64,000 nt of DNA from Macrosoma leucophasiata. Taxonomy: Eukaryota > Arthropoda > Insecta > Lepidoptera > Hedylidae. This document shows, one piece after another, positions 10,690 through 21,800 of the stretch. The position numbers were made by a program, and so were the translations under genes. Location of the stretch: assembly GCA_036365455.1 (NCBI GenBank), contig JAWQUS010000008.1, forward strand, positions 22,241,501-22,305,500. Reading direction: 5' to 3'. The notes below the pieces were generated by a model. The model saw nothing but the letters and a program-made list of their open reading frames with translations, ran no database searches and had not been told where the DNA came from. The stretch's first letter is position 1. Each line of letters opens with the position of its first letter.

Positions 10690-10982
10690 ACAATTTTCAA
10701 ATGAAAATAAAGAAAAATGGGAAAGATAAATTTGACTAAACAGATATACAATGCGAATGTGGATGGTTGCAGAGGCCCAGAAAGACCAAGGCTGACCTAC
10801 CATGACCAAATAGGTCGAGTTCTGTCTGATGGTGGGGTCAAAAGTCTTAGGAATCGGCGTGCATGTATGAAGAGAATGATGAAGGTAGACGAGGCACGAG
10901 AGGTTTGTCAGAACCGGGATGTCTGGCGCTCTACACTCTCTGCCTACCCCGTTAGGGACCTGGCGTGAAGATACATACATCA
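10690..10982 (+). pseudogene. LINE ORF2 C-terminal fragment (CTCTGCCTACCCC type)
   Basis: An open frame from 10717 to 10968 contains ERPRLTYHDQIGRVL, RNRRACMKRMMKVDEAR and WRSTLSAYP, typical of the extreme C-terminus of lepidopteran non-LTR retrotransposon proteins (GRPRxxW..., ARxVCxxRxxWRSxVSAYP). It ends in CTCTGCCTACCCCGTTAGGG and ATACATACAT. No reverse-transcriptase core is present. Confidence 0.65.
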
Positions 10983-11049
10983 ATTTGATTTCGGTGACTG
11001 GACTGGGTATCCTGAGGTCGCAGGTTCGATTCCTTAAGTAGTAGATATT

Positions 11050-11700
11050 AAATGTAGATACTTGCGTATGTGCGGAATCCGTTTTATGTGGTTTAATTTA
11101 GTATTTTTTTGATCAAGAGAATGCAGCTTTATGTACTTAACTGATTTTTATTGCAAATAAATGATAACCCTGAAATAGAGTGAGTAAACCTGAAAAAACG
11201 TTAAGCTCGACTTACTGGTTATTCTCACGATTGTTTTAGGTACTTGACAGATTGATTGTGTATGTCTGGTTTTATAACCATATTGTATTCTATATCATAT
11301 ATGATTAAATGAGCAATTCATATTTTAATAACCAATTAAGGTAAATTTATTTTTTTTGGGTCAAGGAATCGATGTAACACAGAAACTCGGGCCCCTCCTT
11401 TAAATGTCTAGTAGCTAGATAATACTATCGACTATAGGCTGTGTGAGCTACAGCCAGTGACAGGTCAAGCTTACTTGTGACCACTTTGAATGATTATGAT
11501 TGTAATACAACTAATACAGGCAATGACGCAACGTTTTTGATTTATCGATGTCTCTACATAGGTATTATCGGGGAACCGGCCACTTGACCCCTTGGGCACC
11601 TTATGCGATATTAATAAAGGCACCTATAGCCTTTGGATAAGCGGAGAGTTCCCAGATATATGTACCATGGAAGAAACGTCCGATGGGTCACGTTGGTGCC
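11050..11700. other. AT-rich stretch, nothing recognised
   Basis: Apart from a short tRNA-like SINE remnant at 11000-11030 just before it, I see no feature. Confidence 0.45.
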
Positions 11701-11935
11701 ATATCTATAATATAAAAATAAGTCGGGTTTTCCTTCCTGACGCTATAACTCCAGAACGCACGAACCGATTTCGACGGTTTTGCATTCGTTGGAAAGGTCT
11801 CGGGCTCTGTGAGGTTTATAGCAAAGAAAATTCAGGGAACAAATCAAGAGAAACTTCTGACTTTGAGAAAAAACGTAGGCTACTTAGTTATTTATAAAAC
11901 GACATACACGCGGGCGAAGCCGCGGGCAACAGCTA
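11700..11935 (-). repeat. Interspersed repeat with 'GAAGCCGCGGGCAACAGCTA' end
   Basis: Read on the minus strand it begins TAGCTGTTGCCCGCGGCTTC and ends after GAAATCGGTTCGTGCGTTCT near a TTATATT run. This is a common lepidopteran repeat layout. The 101-codon frame across it is not a gene. Confidence 0.6.
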
Positions 11936-12002
11936 TTTGGTATAAAGTCTTATTTTCAATGTCTTTGTATGTCCGGCAACTTTATTGTTGGTTCATAGTT
12001 TG

Positions 12003-12114
12003 TTGCTTTTACTATGTAATGGTTATTCACTCTAGGTATTTTATGATTTCTTGACGTTTTGAAAGTATCTGTAAAGATCTATTCGAAATAAAAACATTTT
12101 CTATTCTATTCTAT
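12003..12114 (+). repeat. 5'-truncated 3' end of the two-ORF LINE, (ATTCT)n tail
   Basis: TTGCTTTTACTATGTAATGG to GATCTATTCGAAATAAAAAC and TTCTATTCTATTCTATAG match the last 110 bp of the LINE at 38087-43328 almost base for base. This is a short truncated insertion of the same family. Confidence 0.85.
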
Positions 12115-12380
12115 AGTGACGAAAATCTGGCGAAAACGTGTCGGACCGCGCACAATGTGGGAATCCATACATGGAATGACCGGCGTATCGGAGCGTTAAC
12201 GAAAATATTCAGTGACCAATAACTACACAATATGTATTCAAATCATAGAAAGTCTTTTTATCATTATATACAATAGTATAGTAAGATTTATCCTCACAGT
12301 TGATTGAGAAGTTATAAGAAGAGGAACCCTTTTTTTATATGAAGTATATATAATACTTCATTATTTAGTACGTCTTTAAA

Positions 12381-12390
12381 TTATATCCAA

Positions 12391-12421
<31 letters not shown>
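12381..12421. repeat. (TA)n microsatellite
   Basis: An uninterrupted TA run of about 36 bases, directly before the next retroposon copy. Confidence 0.95.
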
Positions 12422-12423
<2 letters not shown>

Positions 12424-12426
<3 letters not shown>

Positions 12427-12682
12427 GTAATGGAAGTGGCAAACAAGCATGCAGTTCACATTGATGTTAAGTGATGACTGAAGACACCCACACAAAGACC
12501 AAGGTCAAAATGCAGATGCGTTACCACTCCTGAGGCCTAAGGTATTACGCCTCTGTGCCGGAAATTACAGGGCCGTACATTACCACCCGACCGGGACACG
12601 ATAGTGCTGAACACTACCATTTAGCGGCAAGTATATTAGGTAATGTGGTGGTGCTTACGCCCGCGAGCTCCGTCACTGGAGT
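12424..12682 (-). repeat. Poly(A)-tailed GTGGTAGAGCT family, copy
   Basis: The order of blocks is reversed: GGAAGTGGCAAACAAGCATG, then AGGTATTACGCCTCTGTGCC, then CGCGAGCTCCGTCACTGGAG. It abuts the (TA)n run. Confidence 0.75.
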
Positions 12683-12981
12683 AGAAATAATGAAATGATT
12701 TCATAATACCATCTGTTTTAAAGAAGTTGATGTAACTTTCTTCTAAGTGCCTACTAGTTTCGGGTTGGATGTGTTCGTATTGACAGACGGGACGAAAATT
12801 ATACAGACATCTCTGTCATAACAATTTATTATGTACGCGAATATATTTTCAAGTTATTTATATGACACCTATGCTTATGATTGCACTTCGGTAGGAATTA
12901 AAATTTCTAACGACAACCAAATCGTCGATATTTACGAACGTACACGACATTATGTAGCAAGGTTTCACAACTGGTGTCCCT

Positions 12982-13260
12982 TTATCGATGTCCTTTGTTC
13001 TTTTCCATAATTTTATAATGGAATACATAACCGTGCATATAAAAGTGGCAGGGGGCGCGTCGGCCCGGCGCGGCGTCTTCCTCGTACGTCAACATCCCAA
13101 ACACCCGAGACAAATTATTCGTCGCCCGTGCTGCTTTAGCTCTAATCGCATATTTGTACATCTGCCGAGAAATAGAGTCAAATTTAAAATAGTTCAGTAT
13201 ATTTTTATACACAATGTTTGGACTACTTACGTTAACGTTGTGAATCACTCGTAAAAACAT
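12982..13260 (-). other. Open frame with coding-like composition, identity unknown
   Basis: A 92-codon minus-strand frame is GC-rich in its middle. It contains SRQMYKYAIRAKAARA and FGMLTYEEDAAPGRR, which look more like real protein than noise. A TTTCTCGGCAG acceptor-like site precedes the Met of MYKYAI (about 13161). I do not recognise the family. It could be an exon of a minus-strand gene, a captured host fragment or chance. Confidence 0.2.
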
Positions 13261-14579
13261 CTTTACATAATATTAGCGCACGAATTGTTTGAGTGCGGGG
13301 CTTCGGCTCCACCGGCCCGATGCGAGCGTTCGCACATCGGCATCGGTGACAATAATGTTATTCTTCAGCTATCACCACAATCCATATTGTTGAGTTGTGA
13401 GAAAATAACAATTGGGCCAGACGCCAACCGGTTTCGCACGTTGCTTCAATCTGTTACAAATAGAATATAGAATCTGATGGTCGTTACGCTTTTACCCATG
13501 TAATTGTGAACGGACGTTGGTGACCGAGTTTTTGGATAAGGTGACATTTTGCGATTGACCTTTTTTTCTCTCACGTCGCCATTAGAAACCGTGAAAATTA
13601 TATTTTTGTTTACCTATTTCGCAAATATTTTTTTATTGATTTTAGCCATCGACGACACAACGTAGTATGATTTTAGCATTTAAGATTGAACAAATATATC
13701 CTTATTATATGTTATAATATGTATTCTTGACTATACATATATTTTTTTTATCTTGTTTGATATGTATATCTATTGTTATTCACTTTAATTTATTTTGTTT
13801 GTTTTGACGGTTGATAAGAGGTGACTGTCACCCATAATGAATAAATGATTTTCTGATTTCTGATTTAGTGTAGAGTAGTATTTTTCAAATATCCGCTATG
13901 AGCTTTCTTCACATACAAATCGTCTGAATTGGATGGATCATTCCAATGGATGCTTCTTTTGGGTAAACTTTCAGTGTATTTGATTCGTCGTTAAGCCATG
14001 ACGCTGATGACATAACCTTTACAAAAAGGTAAAAAATGTAGATGAAAAATATACTTACGCATATCAGATATTCAGAGAGGATCCTAAGTGAACGCTATCA
14101 AAGCTCCCATCCAAAATTCGTGACGATTTGGACAAGAGGCAGATCGTACTGGGAACAACTACTGTACGGGTGCGGAGCTATACTCGTATAAACAGTTCAG
14201 ATTTGGAGATACTGAACAGGGTGCAAGTTGTCACCCATATCTTAAACTGACGCGCTCGGCTTAATAGACAAAAATCACCTCTTCTTGGGCTCCGTTATTA
14301 TGTCGTTTCAATTACTTAGGTACCTTCTATAATGGCCGTGTACCTACCTACTTCATGAATGCTTGTAGAGCCATAGTTGTAGCGGCGTAGGTAGTGTTGA
14401 GTGCGGCAATCGATAGAGCGATTCGTTTTGAAGACACTACACGAACTCGATCTCACAGTACACTGGTTTCATCGAAACGTTTTGCCTCCGGAGGACGAAG
14501 CTAATTCACTGCTTTTGATTTCATTTTCATAGAAAACATTAGTTATAAAATTTTCTATTGTTTTTTTGAAATTCTTAGG
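13261..14579. other. 5' flank, mostly unassigned
   Basis: A GC-rich patch lies at 13290-13345. A retroelement-like 3' tail (GATTTTCTGATTTCTGATTT) ends near 13866. Nothing else is recognisable. Confidence 0.4.
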
Positions 14580-14581
14580 TA

Positions 14582-15361
14582 GGGGAGCGAGGGGCTAGTT
14601 GTAACAGGGGTAAGTAGTAACAGTGATTTTTCACTAGGAATTCAAACTTTATCAACGCATTTTTTTGATTCAATATGGTCGTTGTAATCCCCCGCAACAC
14701 GTCATCACACTCTGTGTCCCGCCAGGAGGCGCAGTGAGTGGGTGTGTGATTTGTCGGCAGGTAACATATTATTTTACGTTCGTAATTTTTTGGTTGAATT
14801 TATTACTATCAACTAATTGGAGTTTTCTGTACTTGATTTGGTGTTATAATTTATGCATACATGATGTGGTGTAGCGATTTTCGAGATTTCTGAGTTGATT
14901 TAATAGTGAAAGTAATAAATATTAAAAACTATGCCTTGGGGTTAGTTGTAACAAAATCGTGGGGCAAGTTGTAACATGTTAACTTGAAACGATTTACGGA
15001 AGTATTTTGTTATTTTTGTTAATTACTTAATTATTTGTTGAAAACAAATCAAAATGTGAAAAGAATATACCTACGTTAATGAATAAAAATTTAAAATTAA
15101 ATTAATTGTTTTATTCTTGTTACAACATGCCCCAATAGCTGTTACAACTAACCCCAAGCACGGGGTAAATTGTAACACTTCCCATTTTTTACAAAAATCA
15201 AAGTTCTGAAAGATTAACTTATAAATTTGATATTTTTTCATTTAGACCTTATAGAAGAATGATTAGAGTATCAATCAAAATGTAGTTAGTGATCATTTAA
15301 CCAACACATTTCAAGATATATCGGCTTTTTTTTTAATGTTACAACTAGCTCCTCGCTCCCC
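14582..15361. mobile_element. 780-bp TIR element with GTTGTAAC subterminal repeats, TA target duplication
   Basis: The termini are GGGGAGCGAGGGGCTAGTTG (14582) and the near-perfect inverse CAACTAGCTCCTCGCTCCCC (ends 15361), flanked by TA at 14580 and 15362. GTTGTAAC or its complement occurs six times (14598, 14945, 14968, 15119, 15141, 15338), mostly next to GGGG. A 69-codon frame inside (14665-14874) is not transposase-like. It is probably a non-autonomous DNA transposon. Confidence 0.8.
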
Positions 15362-15728
15362 TATATTAGTTTTATAATCGGTAACACAGTTTTTCAAATT
15401 TATTGTAAAAGGAAAAGAATGAAATTGTTATTCATCGAAAGTTAATGCAAGATTTGCGCACAGTAAAACCAGGAGAGACTTCCTTTAACGTTAAGCCAGG
15501 TAAAATAAAGTTTTCCACTATAAAATGCTTTCTTTAATATTTTATCACGCGCTCTCTAGATAGTGGAAATACCTCGGAATTCTTGTGAAATTTTCTTGCT
15601 TGACGAGGAATTTGGATCGGAGTAGAGCGAGCTTGACGTCAAGGGTGTGTTGACATTAATTTGGTTTAGCACCTTAAATATTAGAATGTAGTTAACCTAA
15701 TCGTCTTGAAGTCGGGAACGTATGAATT

Positions 15729-15870
15729 ATGAGCTCAGTTGAGTGGAACAGTGAATCCGAGTGGGCGCTAGATAAGCAGGCGGGCGCCGCCCGGCAGACG
15801 TTCGGCGTCACATCGTCTTCCTACATGTCTCTGTGCACCTGGTGTGGTCGAGCGCTGCTGCCCCGCACAG
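15729..15870 (+). CDS. RhoGEF gene, exon 1 (start codon exon)
   Basis: An ATG at 15729 opens 47 codons plus one base, ending at a strong donor (ACAG|GTAAAG, 15871). The peptide starts MSSVEWNSESEWALD and contains a C-x2-C pair (LCTWCGRALL). The exon is much more GC-rich than its flanks. Phase 1 at its end matches exon 2, which supplies two bases to make a Glu codon. The ATG two bases before another start (15723) is preferred because the other frame stops at once. I do not recognise this N-terminus in Trio; it looks like an isoform-specific first exon. The 5' UTR extent is unknown. Confidence 0.72.
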
Positions 15871-18800
15871 GTAAAGTTGACTGTTCCATTCGTGTTTCAT
15901 AAATTTCGGTAGATGCAACACGTAACTCACTCGCCTGTGAACTATTCGAACTACGCGGGACGGAACCGAATGTCGCGTCGCGTTAGACGTTTTTTCTGTT
16001 ACAATTTTCCCGTTACTTTTGTTTTTTCCTCTAGTTTTTCTCGTTAGTGATCTTTGTTTTATAAACCTGGGGAGAATGACGTATTTGGCATCCGTATATC
16101 GTATAATGATCTGTTATGGTGGCTATTATCCCCGTGGTTGGCTTATATCGTCTTAGAGCCAACGAGAAACTTGTCCCTTTTCTACCGTTGCACTCGTCTT
16201 CCCGTCTGGACACACACACGGCCCAAAAACGGACGAAGCGGAAAATTTTTGAAATCCCTTTAACGTTGATCATGATCGCATCAGTAGTCTGAGGGATTAA
16301 CTTTTTATATTTTTTTGAAGAAGCCATCGATCGCATTTTCTATTTGTTTATATAAGATAATATACTCAACGAATCATAGAATAATATTATTACTCATTTG
16401 TGTCACGTCGTGTGTACACTTTCAGATTTTCCTTTATCGTTGCCAAGAAACTTTCAATAGTGATTGTGATGATTGTGACGACTAGAGTACAACGTGTATG
16501 TACCGGAGCGTAATATTACGTTGCGATTTTAATATTGATGATTGAAGTGGTTGCGACGCGCGCCACCGAAATCTATTTTTGTAGAGTCAAGTGCGTTTGT
16601 CAGTGTTCTAGGCGCGATATCGTATTCTACCGCAAGGGCGCGGTTACACGCTCCGGTTTCGCCGGCCTACCTCGCCGGCCTACCTCGCCGCCGCCACGCT
16701 GCCGCCGCCGCGTCGCGGTGGTGCATCACTTTACCCTGGACTGGGCTCTTCGTATTCACTATAAATCAAACTTAATTTTCCTACTGTCCATTTTGTTGTA
16801 TACAGGCTGAAATTTAAGTGGTTAGTTTCCCGCAGCAGAATAATTTACCTTTAGTGGTATTATCGTAATATACCGATAGTTAAAAGAAGTATACAGATAA
16901 TATGCATATTGTTATCAAATTGTTTATGTATGATCATCTCTAAGTAATTCACTTAACGTTTAGTAAGCGCTGCGGATAGAGAGAAAAAAACAGTAAATAT
17001 TCATAAATGTTCAGAGCAAATTAACCCATGTTTCTCGTGCCTTGTGATACGACATAGCTTAAAAAAAGAATATCATAGATAGATTGTTCTGCCATGACTA
17101 AATTTTCTTGCGGAAAGACATCCACTAAAATTTTACCTAGTAGGTACGGCTTCATCGGTTTACTGCAGATCTTGATAGGCCAGAAAATGTATACTTAAAG
17201 GCAATAACATCATTGTTCAACGAAACTATGACGTGAGAGATTTTAAATATTACATTGTTACTCTTCCTTATAAAAATATATACATTTTGAAACTACACAT
17301 CTGAATACTTAACATTTTTTTGTCAATTTTTCGGATAAATTCTCGCTTTTATTCCCCGAATCGTTTGTCGAACATATATGTTTAATGTACCGTCAAAAAC
17401 ATTTTGACCCATGTAATACGTGTTCTATCTGAAGAGAATCTATAGATATATCTGGAGACGGTACTAAAGTCCGAGAGGGGCACTGGCAAACTTCCTAAAA
17501 ATGGAAAAAAAAACTAGTAGTACTTACTCCACCACTCGGGCCTTAGTAGAGGCTCTATCTACCTACAAGAGGGATATATCATATTTATATGGTATCCCCC
17601 AAACGAGGCGAACCAAGTTTTCTGGGCTCGATTATCCTCAATATAAACAATCCTTTTTTTTTTATGTCATTAAGTTGACAGTCAAGCAGACGGGCCACCT
17701 GATGGTAAGTGGTCACCGTCGCCTATGAACATTTGCAACACCAGGGGAGTTGCCAACGCGCTGCCAGCCCTGAAGGACTCTTTTGACGCCATTTTTGAAG
17801 AACCCCATATTGTAGCACCGAGGGAACACCTCAGAAGGAAGTTCGTTCCACAATTTACACGTTCTGGGCAGAAACGAACGAGAAAACCGCACCGTTGATC
17901 ACTGCCCGGTGTCCAGTCGGTGAGGGTGAAACTTCTCTCTTCGGCGGGTAGTACGGTGTAGAAAAAGAGACGGTGGCACCATGTCGAACAGTTCGACAGA
18001 GCACTCACCATTGTAGAGACGGTATAACACGCACAGGGGTTGAACTGCACTAAATTGAGTCGACCCCAATCTGAGACCCGCTCCAGAGAGTGCTCGACTT
18101 CAGACACAAGTAGCTTTCTTCGATAAGTGTCCGAGAGGCATTTGCACGGCTTGTATAGTGTGCATCTCCCGTGCTTTCATCCGCATAGCAATGAAAATTG
18201 GAGTTTTGCTCCAACATTTCATTGATATGCAGAAGAAAAAGCGTGGGAGATAGCACAGAGCCTTGCGGCACACCAGCGTTGATAGGTAGTCTGTCTGAGC
18301 GTTGACCGTCAACTAAGACCTGTATAAAACGCTCAGACAGAAAACTGGCTGTCCAGTTGCATAGCCTCTCGGGGAGACCGTAAGATGGCAATTTCGCGAG
18401 AAGTGCCCCGTGCCAGACCCGGTCAAAGGCCTAAACAATATCCAGGCTTACAGCCAATGCCTCCCCACTCTTGTCCAGGGCGTGAGACCAATAGTGCGTG
18501 AGATATACTAGAAGATCACCAGCAGATCTGCCTTGACGAAAGCCATATTGGCGGTCACTGATCAGCTGATGATCCTCCAGGAACTGCAGCAGCTGTGTAT
18601 TGATCACACGCTCCATGACTTTGCAGAGTAGGGAGGTTATTGCTATGGGCCTGTAGTTTGCCGGATCACTGCGATCCCCTTTTTTGGGTATCGGATGCAC
18701 AAGGGCTGTCTTCCACGCAGACGGCACTTTTCCATGATCGTAAGAAAGCGAGAACAGGCGCGTCAGAACGGGGGTCAGCTCGGGAGCGCACATCTTCAAC

Positions 18801-21800
18801 ACCACTGCAGGGACGGAATCCGGCCCACTCGACTTCTTGACGTCAAGGGATAACAGCGCTCGCCTGACGTTCTTCTGAGTAAATTTGACGTCAGGGATAG
18901 AGCTTTCACAGCGCGGGATGGTAGGCGCTGTGTTACCCATGTCATCAAGAGTCGAGTTTGAGGCAAAGAGGCTGCCCAGGAGATCGGCTTTCTCTTTTGC
19001 CGTGTGGGCCAGGCTATCGTCAGTTTTTCGCAGTGGTGGGAAAGATGACCGACAAAAATTCTTTTTGATAGCTTTGGCAAGAGACCAATAGGCACGGCTC
19101 CCCGGAGGATGCCTCATTAGCTTCTTGCCAACTCTAACGACATGCTTGGATTTTGTACTGGCTATCCGCAGCTTTGAGGACCTGGAGGCAGCGTTGAGTA
19201 CTCTCTTTAGGTCGGAGGCATTTGGATCCTTGCAGGCGTGAGCCACAGTCCAGGTTCTGTAAATCTCCTGCTTATGGTTAGAAGCCACAGCACAAGAATT
19301 ATCGAACCAGGGCTGGTACCGTCCGCCAATGGATACAACAGAGTGCGGGATGAAACGATCCATACCCTGGTGTATCACATCGGTTACAGCTTCGGCGCAC
19401 GTGCTCGGATCTTCCGACGAGAAACAAAGCTGCCTCCATGGGTAGGACGACAGGAACTCCCTCAGTCCATCCCAATCTGCTGACCTGTAATGCCACACTT
19501 GCCGTGTGCAGGAGGGCTGCAGAGGCGCCCGAACCGACAAGAGGGTTTTTGTACGTACCAAGCAGTGATCTGAGGATCCTAAAGGAGCCTCGACCACCAC
19601 CTGATAGTTGGCAGGATGTGAGTTCAGCAGAAGATCCAGCAAAGAGGCGGTTTGGCCCTCGACATCTGGTATCCGGGTGAATCCGGTTACGACTTGTGTG
19701 AGACCATTAACCAGCGCAAACTCATAAGCTGTCCTTCCAGCGAAGTCAGTGATTCGGGAACTCAACCACTCCGTATGGTGTGCGTTAAAGTCGCCAAGAA
19801 TCAGCAACTCCGCAGAAGGATGCTGTTCAAGCACCGTGTCGACCACCTGTTGGATGTGCTCGAACATGCGAGCTGTCTCCCCGTCTCCGCTATAGAACCT
19901 GTACACGCACGCGTAAATTCGGATGGAACCACCGTAATCTACGCGCGCCCACAATATAGACAGGTCCTTGTCTTCAAAATGGTCAAGACGGCGACAACAG
20001 ACATCCTCTCTGACATACAGTCATACCCCGGCGCGGCGAATAAAATTTTTCTCCAGAGTATAGTTGGGGTAAGTAAGATATGCAGTATCGAATGGAGAGG
20101 ATATTTGTGTCTCCGTCAGAAAGAGTAGGGCCGACTTAGCCGTTTCCAGATGAAGACGGACGGCATTAAGGTTGGTATGTAAACCCCTGATATTGCACAT
20201 GTCCACAGTAAATGTGGGGGGGAGTCCGCTGAGAAAGCCTAAAGTTTTTCTTTAGTTTAACCATTTTTGTTTTTTTGAAGCGTCGGGAAAGGGGAAGGAT
20301 GATGTGTACCGCATTACTCACCCGACGAACAAAGTTGTCGGTGAATTAGACCATCTGCTCTCAGAGGTGGTGCAAATTGCTGGCCCGGGGGACGGAAGGA
20401 CCCCCGATCCCCCCCGTGCACAGGCGCCTGGCCCCACTCCGGTCTCTTACTCCGGCACGGCGACTGCACACGGGACTTTGCACCGGTTGGCGGGACAGCC
20501 TCCCAGGCCAGAGGTTAATAGTGAGGCCTGGGTTCGGGTCCCCTACTGACCGGCGGGCGGCAGCGGATACCGTTTAATCGGCTCTCCCTGGCCCCCAGGC
20601 CAACATGTTGCGTCTCTGAGCGCAAGACGTCCTTACACCAACCGGTCCGGGGGTGAACAATACGGTACACATCAGGGAGGGGAAAGAGGAAGGGGAAGGG
20701 GGGGGGACTGGCTCTCAGGCTTGGCGGCAGATTACGACCTGAGGGTGGTAGCTAGCCAGGCAGGTGCTGATAGTGTCGACCCAGCAACCATTTGGAACCA
20801 AAAACAGTCGCCAGAGCCTTGTCTGTTGATCAGCAGGGTGTACCACGTGCAGGTAACGTTGGCTGTGGCACCGAGATGGTAAAGGCGCCACTTACACCCC
20901 AAAACCCTTTTAATATCCATGTCGATTCCACTGATATCGATCGAGTTGAAAAACACGACTGAAAACAATTGAATTTTCTACGTTCCAATTTAGTATTTGA
21001 ACACGCAAAAAAGTATATTGATATACAAAGTAATGGGAAAAAACACAGGTCGCCACATGGAATTAATTGACGTTGGTCAGCCATATCGACAACTTCGTAC
21101 ACATTGTCTTCGTATTTATTGTTGTTCGAAAATAGAATTGCTTTCAAGCACGCGTTCGCGTATTTCAATTAAGTTACACGACATATCCAGTCGGTTAATC
21201 AAAACTAAGTCATATGCTCGCAAGCTTTTAGGTTATTGATAAAATCAATCCCAATTTATGCTGAACGGTACATTGTATAGTTTTGTACTACGACTACAAT
21301 ATAGATGATTATGATCGGAATATATTTAATGGATATAAATTTAATTCTGAAATAAATTGCCTTGTTGTATTCACATGGAGAGTGTATTGCAATCGAAAAT
21401 AATTACAATTGCTGGTTAATATAATAACATTAGCATTAAATTAGTAGGAGAGCTAGTGAAACCGACAGAAGAAAAAGCGTGGGAGATAGCACAGAGCCTT
21501 GCGGCACACCAGCGTTGATAGGTAGTCTGTCTGAGCGCTGACCGTCAACTAAGACTTGTATATAACGCTCAGACAGAAAGCTGGCTGTCCAGTTGCATAG
21601 CCTCTCGGGAAGACCGTAGGATGGAAGTTTTGCGAGGAGTGCCCTGTGCCAGACCCGGTCAAAGGCCTTAGCAATGTCTAGGCTTACAGCCAATGCCTCC
21701 CCACTCTTGTCCAAGGCGTGGGACCAATGGTGCGTGAGATATACTAGAAGATCACCAGCAGATCTGCCATGACGAAATCCATATTGGCGGTCACTGATCA

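Larger units (their letters stand above)
17650..20970 (-). mobile_element. CR1-like non-LTR retrotransposon (endonuclease + RT), decayed
   Basis: On the minus strand an apurinic endonuclease and reverse transcriptase are followed by a typical C-terminal tail and poly(A) (T-run at 17651-17660). Upstream, 20230-20970 is GC-rich and may hold the remains of ORF1 or the 5' UTR; its limit is uncertain. The element has two nonsense codons, a frameshift, a large internal deletion of the RT C-terminal part and an altered catalytic motif. Two shorter relatives occur at 21464-21857 and 50645-51016. Confidence 0.85.

Noticed and set aside
10687..10983. 98-codon minus-strand frame
   Set aside because: Antisense shadow of the LINE C-terminal frame at 10717-10968.
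18640..20128. Several + strand frames of 66-158 codons
   Set aside because: They are antisense shadows of the minus-strand LINE endonuclease-RT, created by its higher GC.
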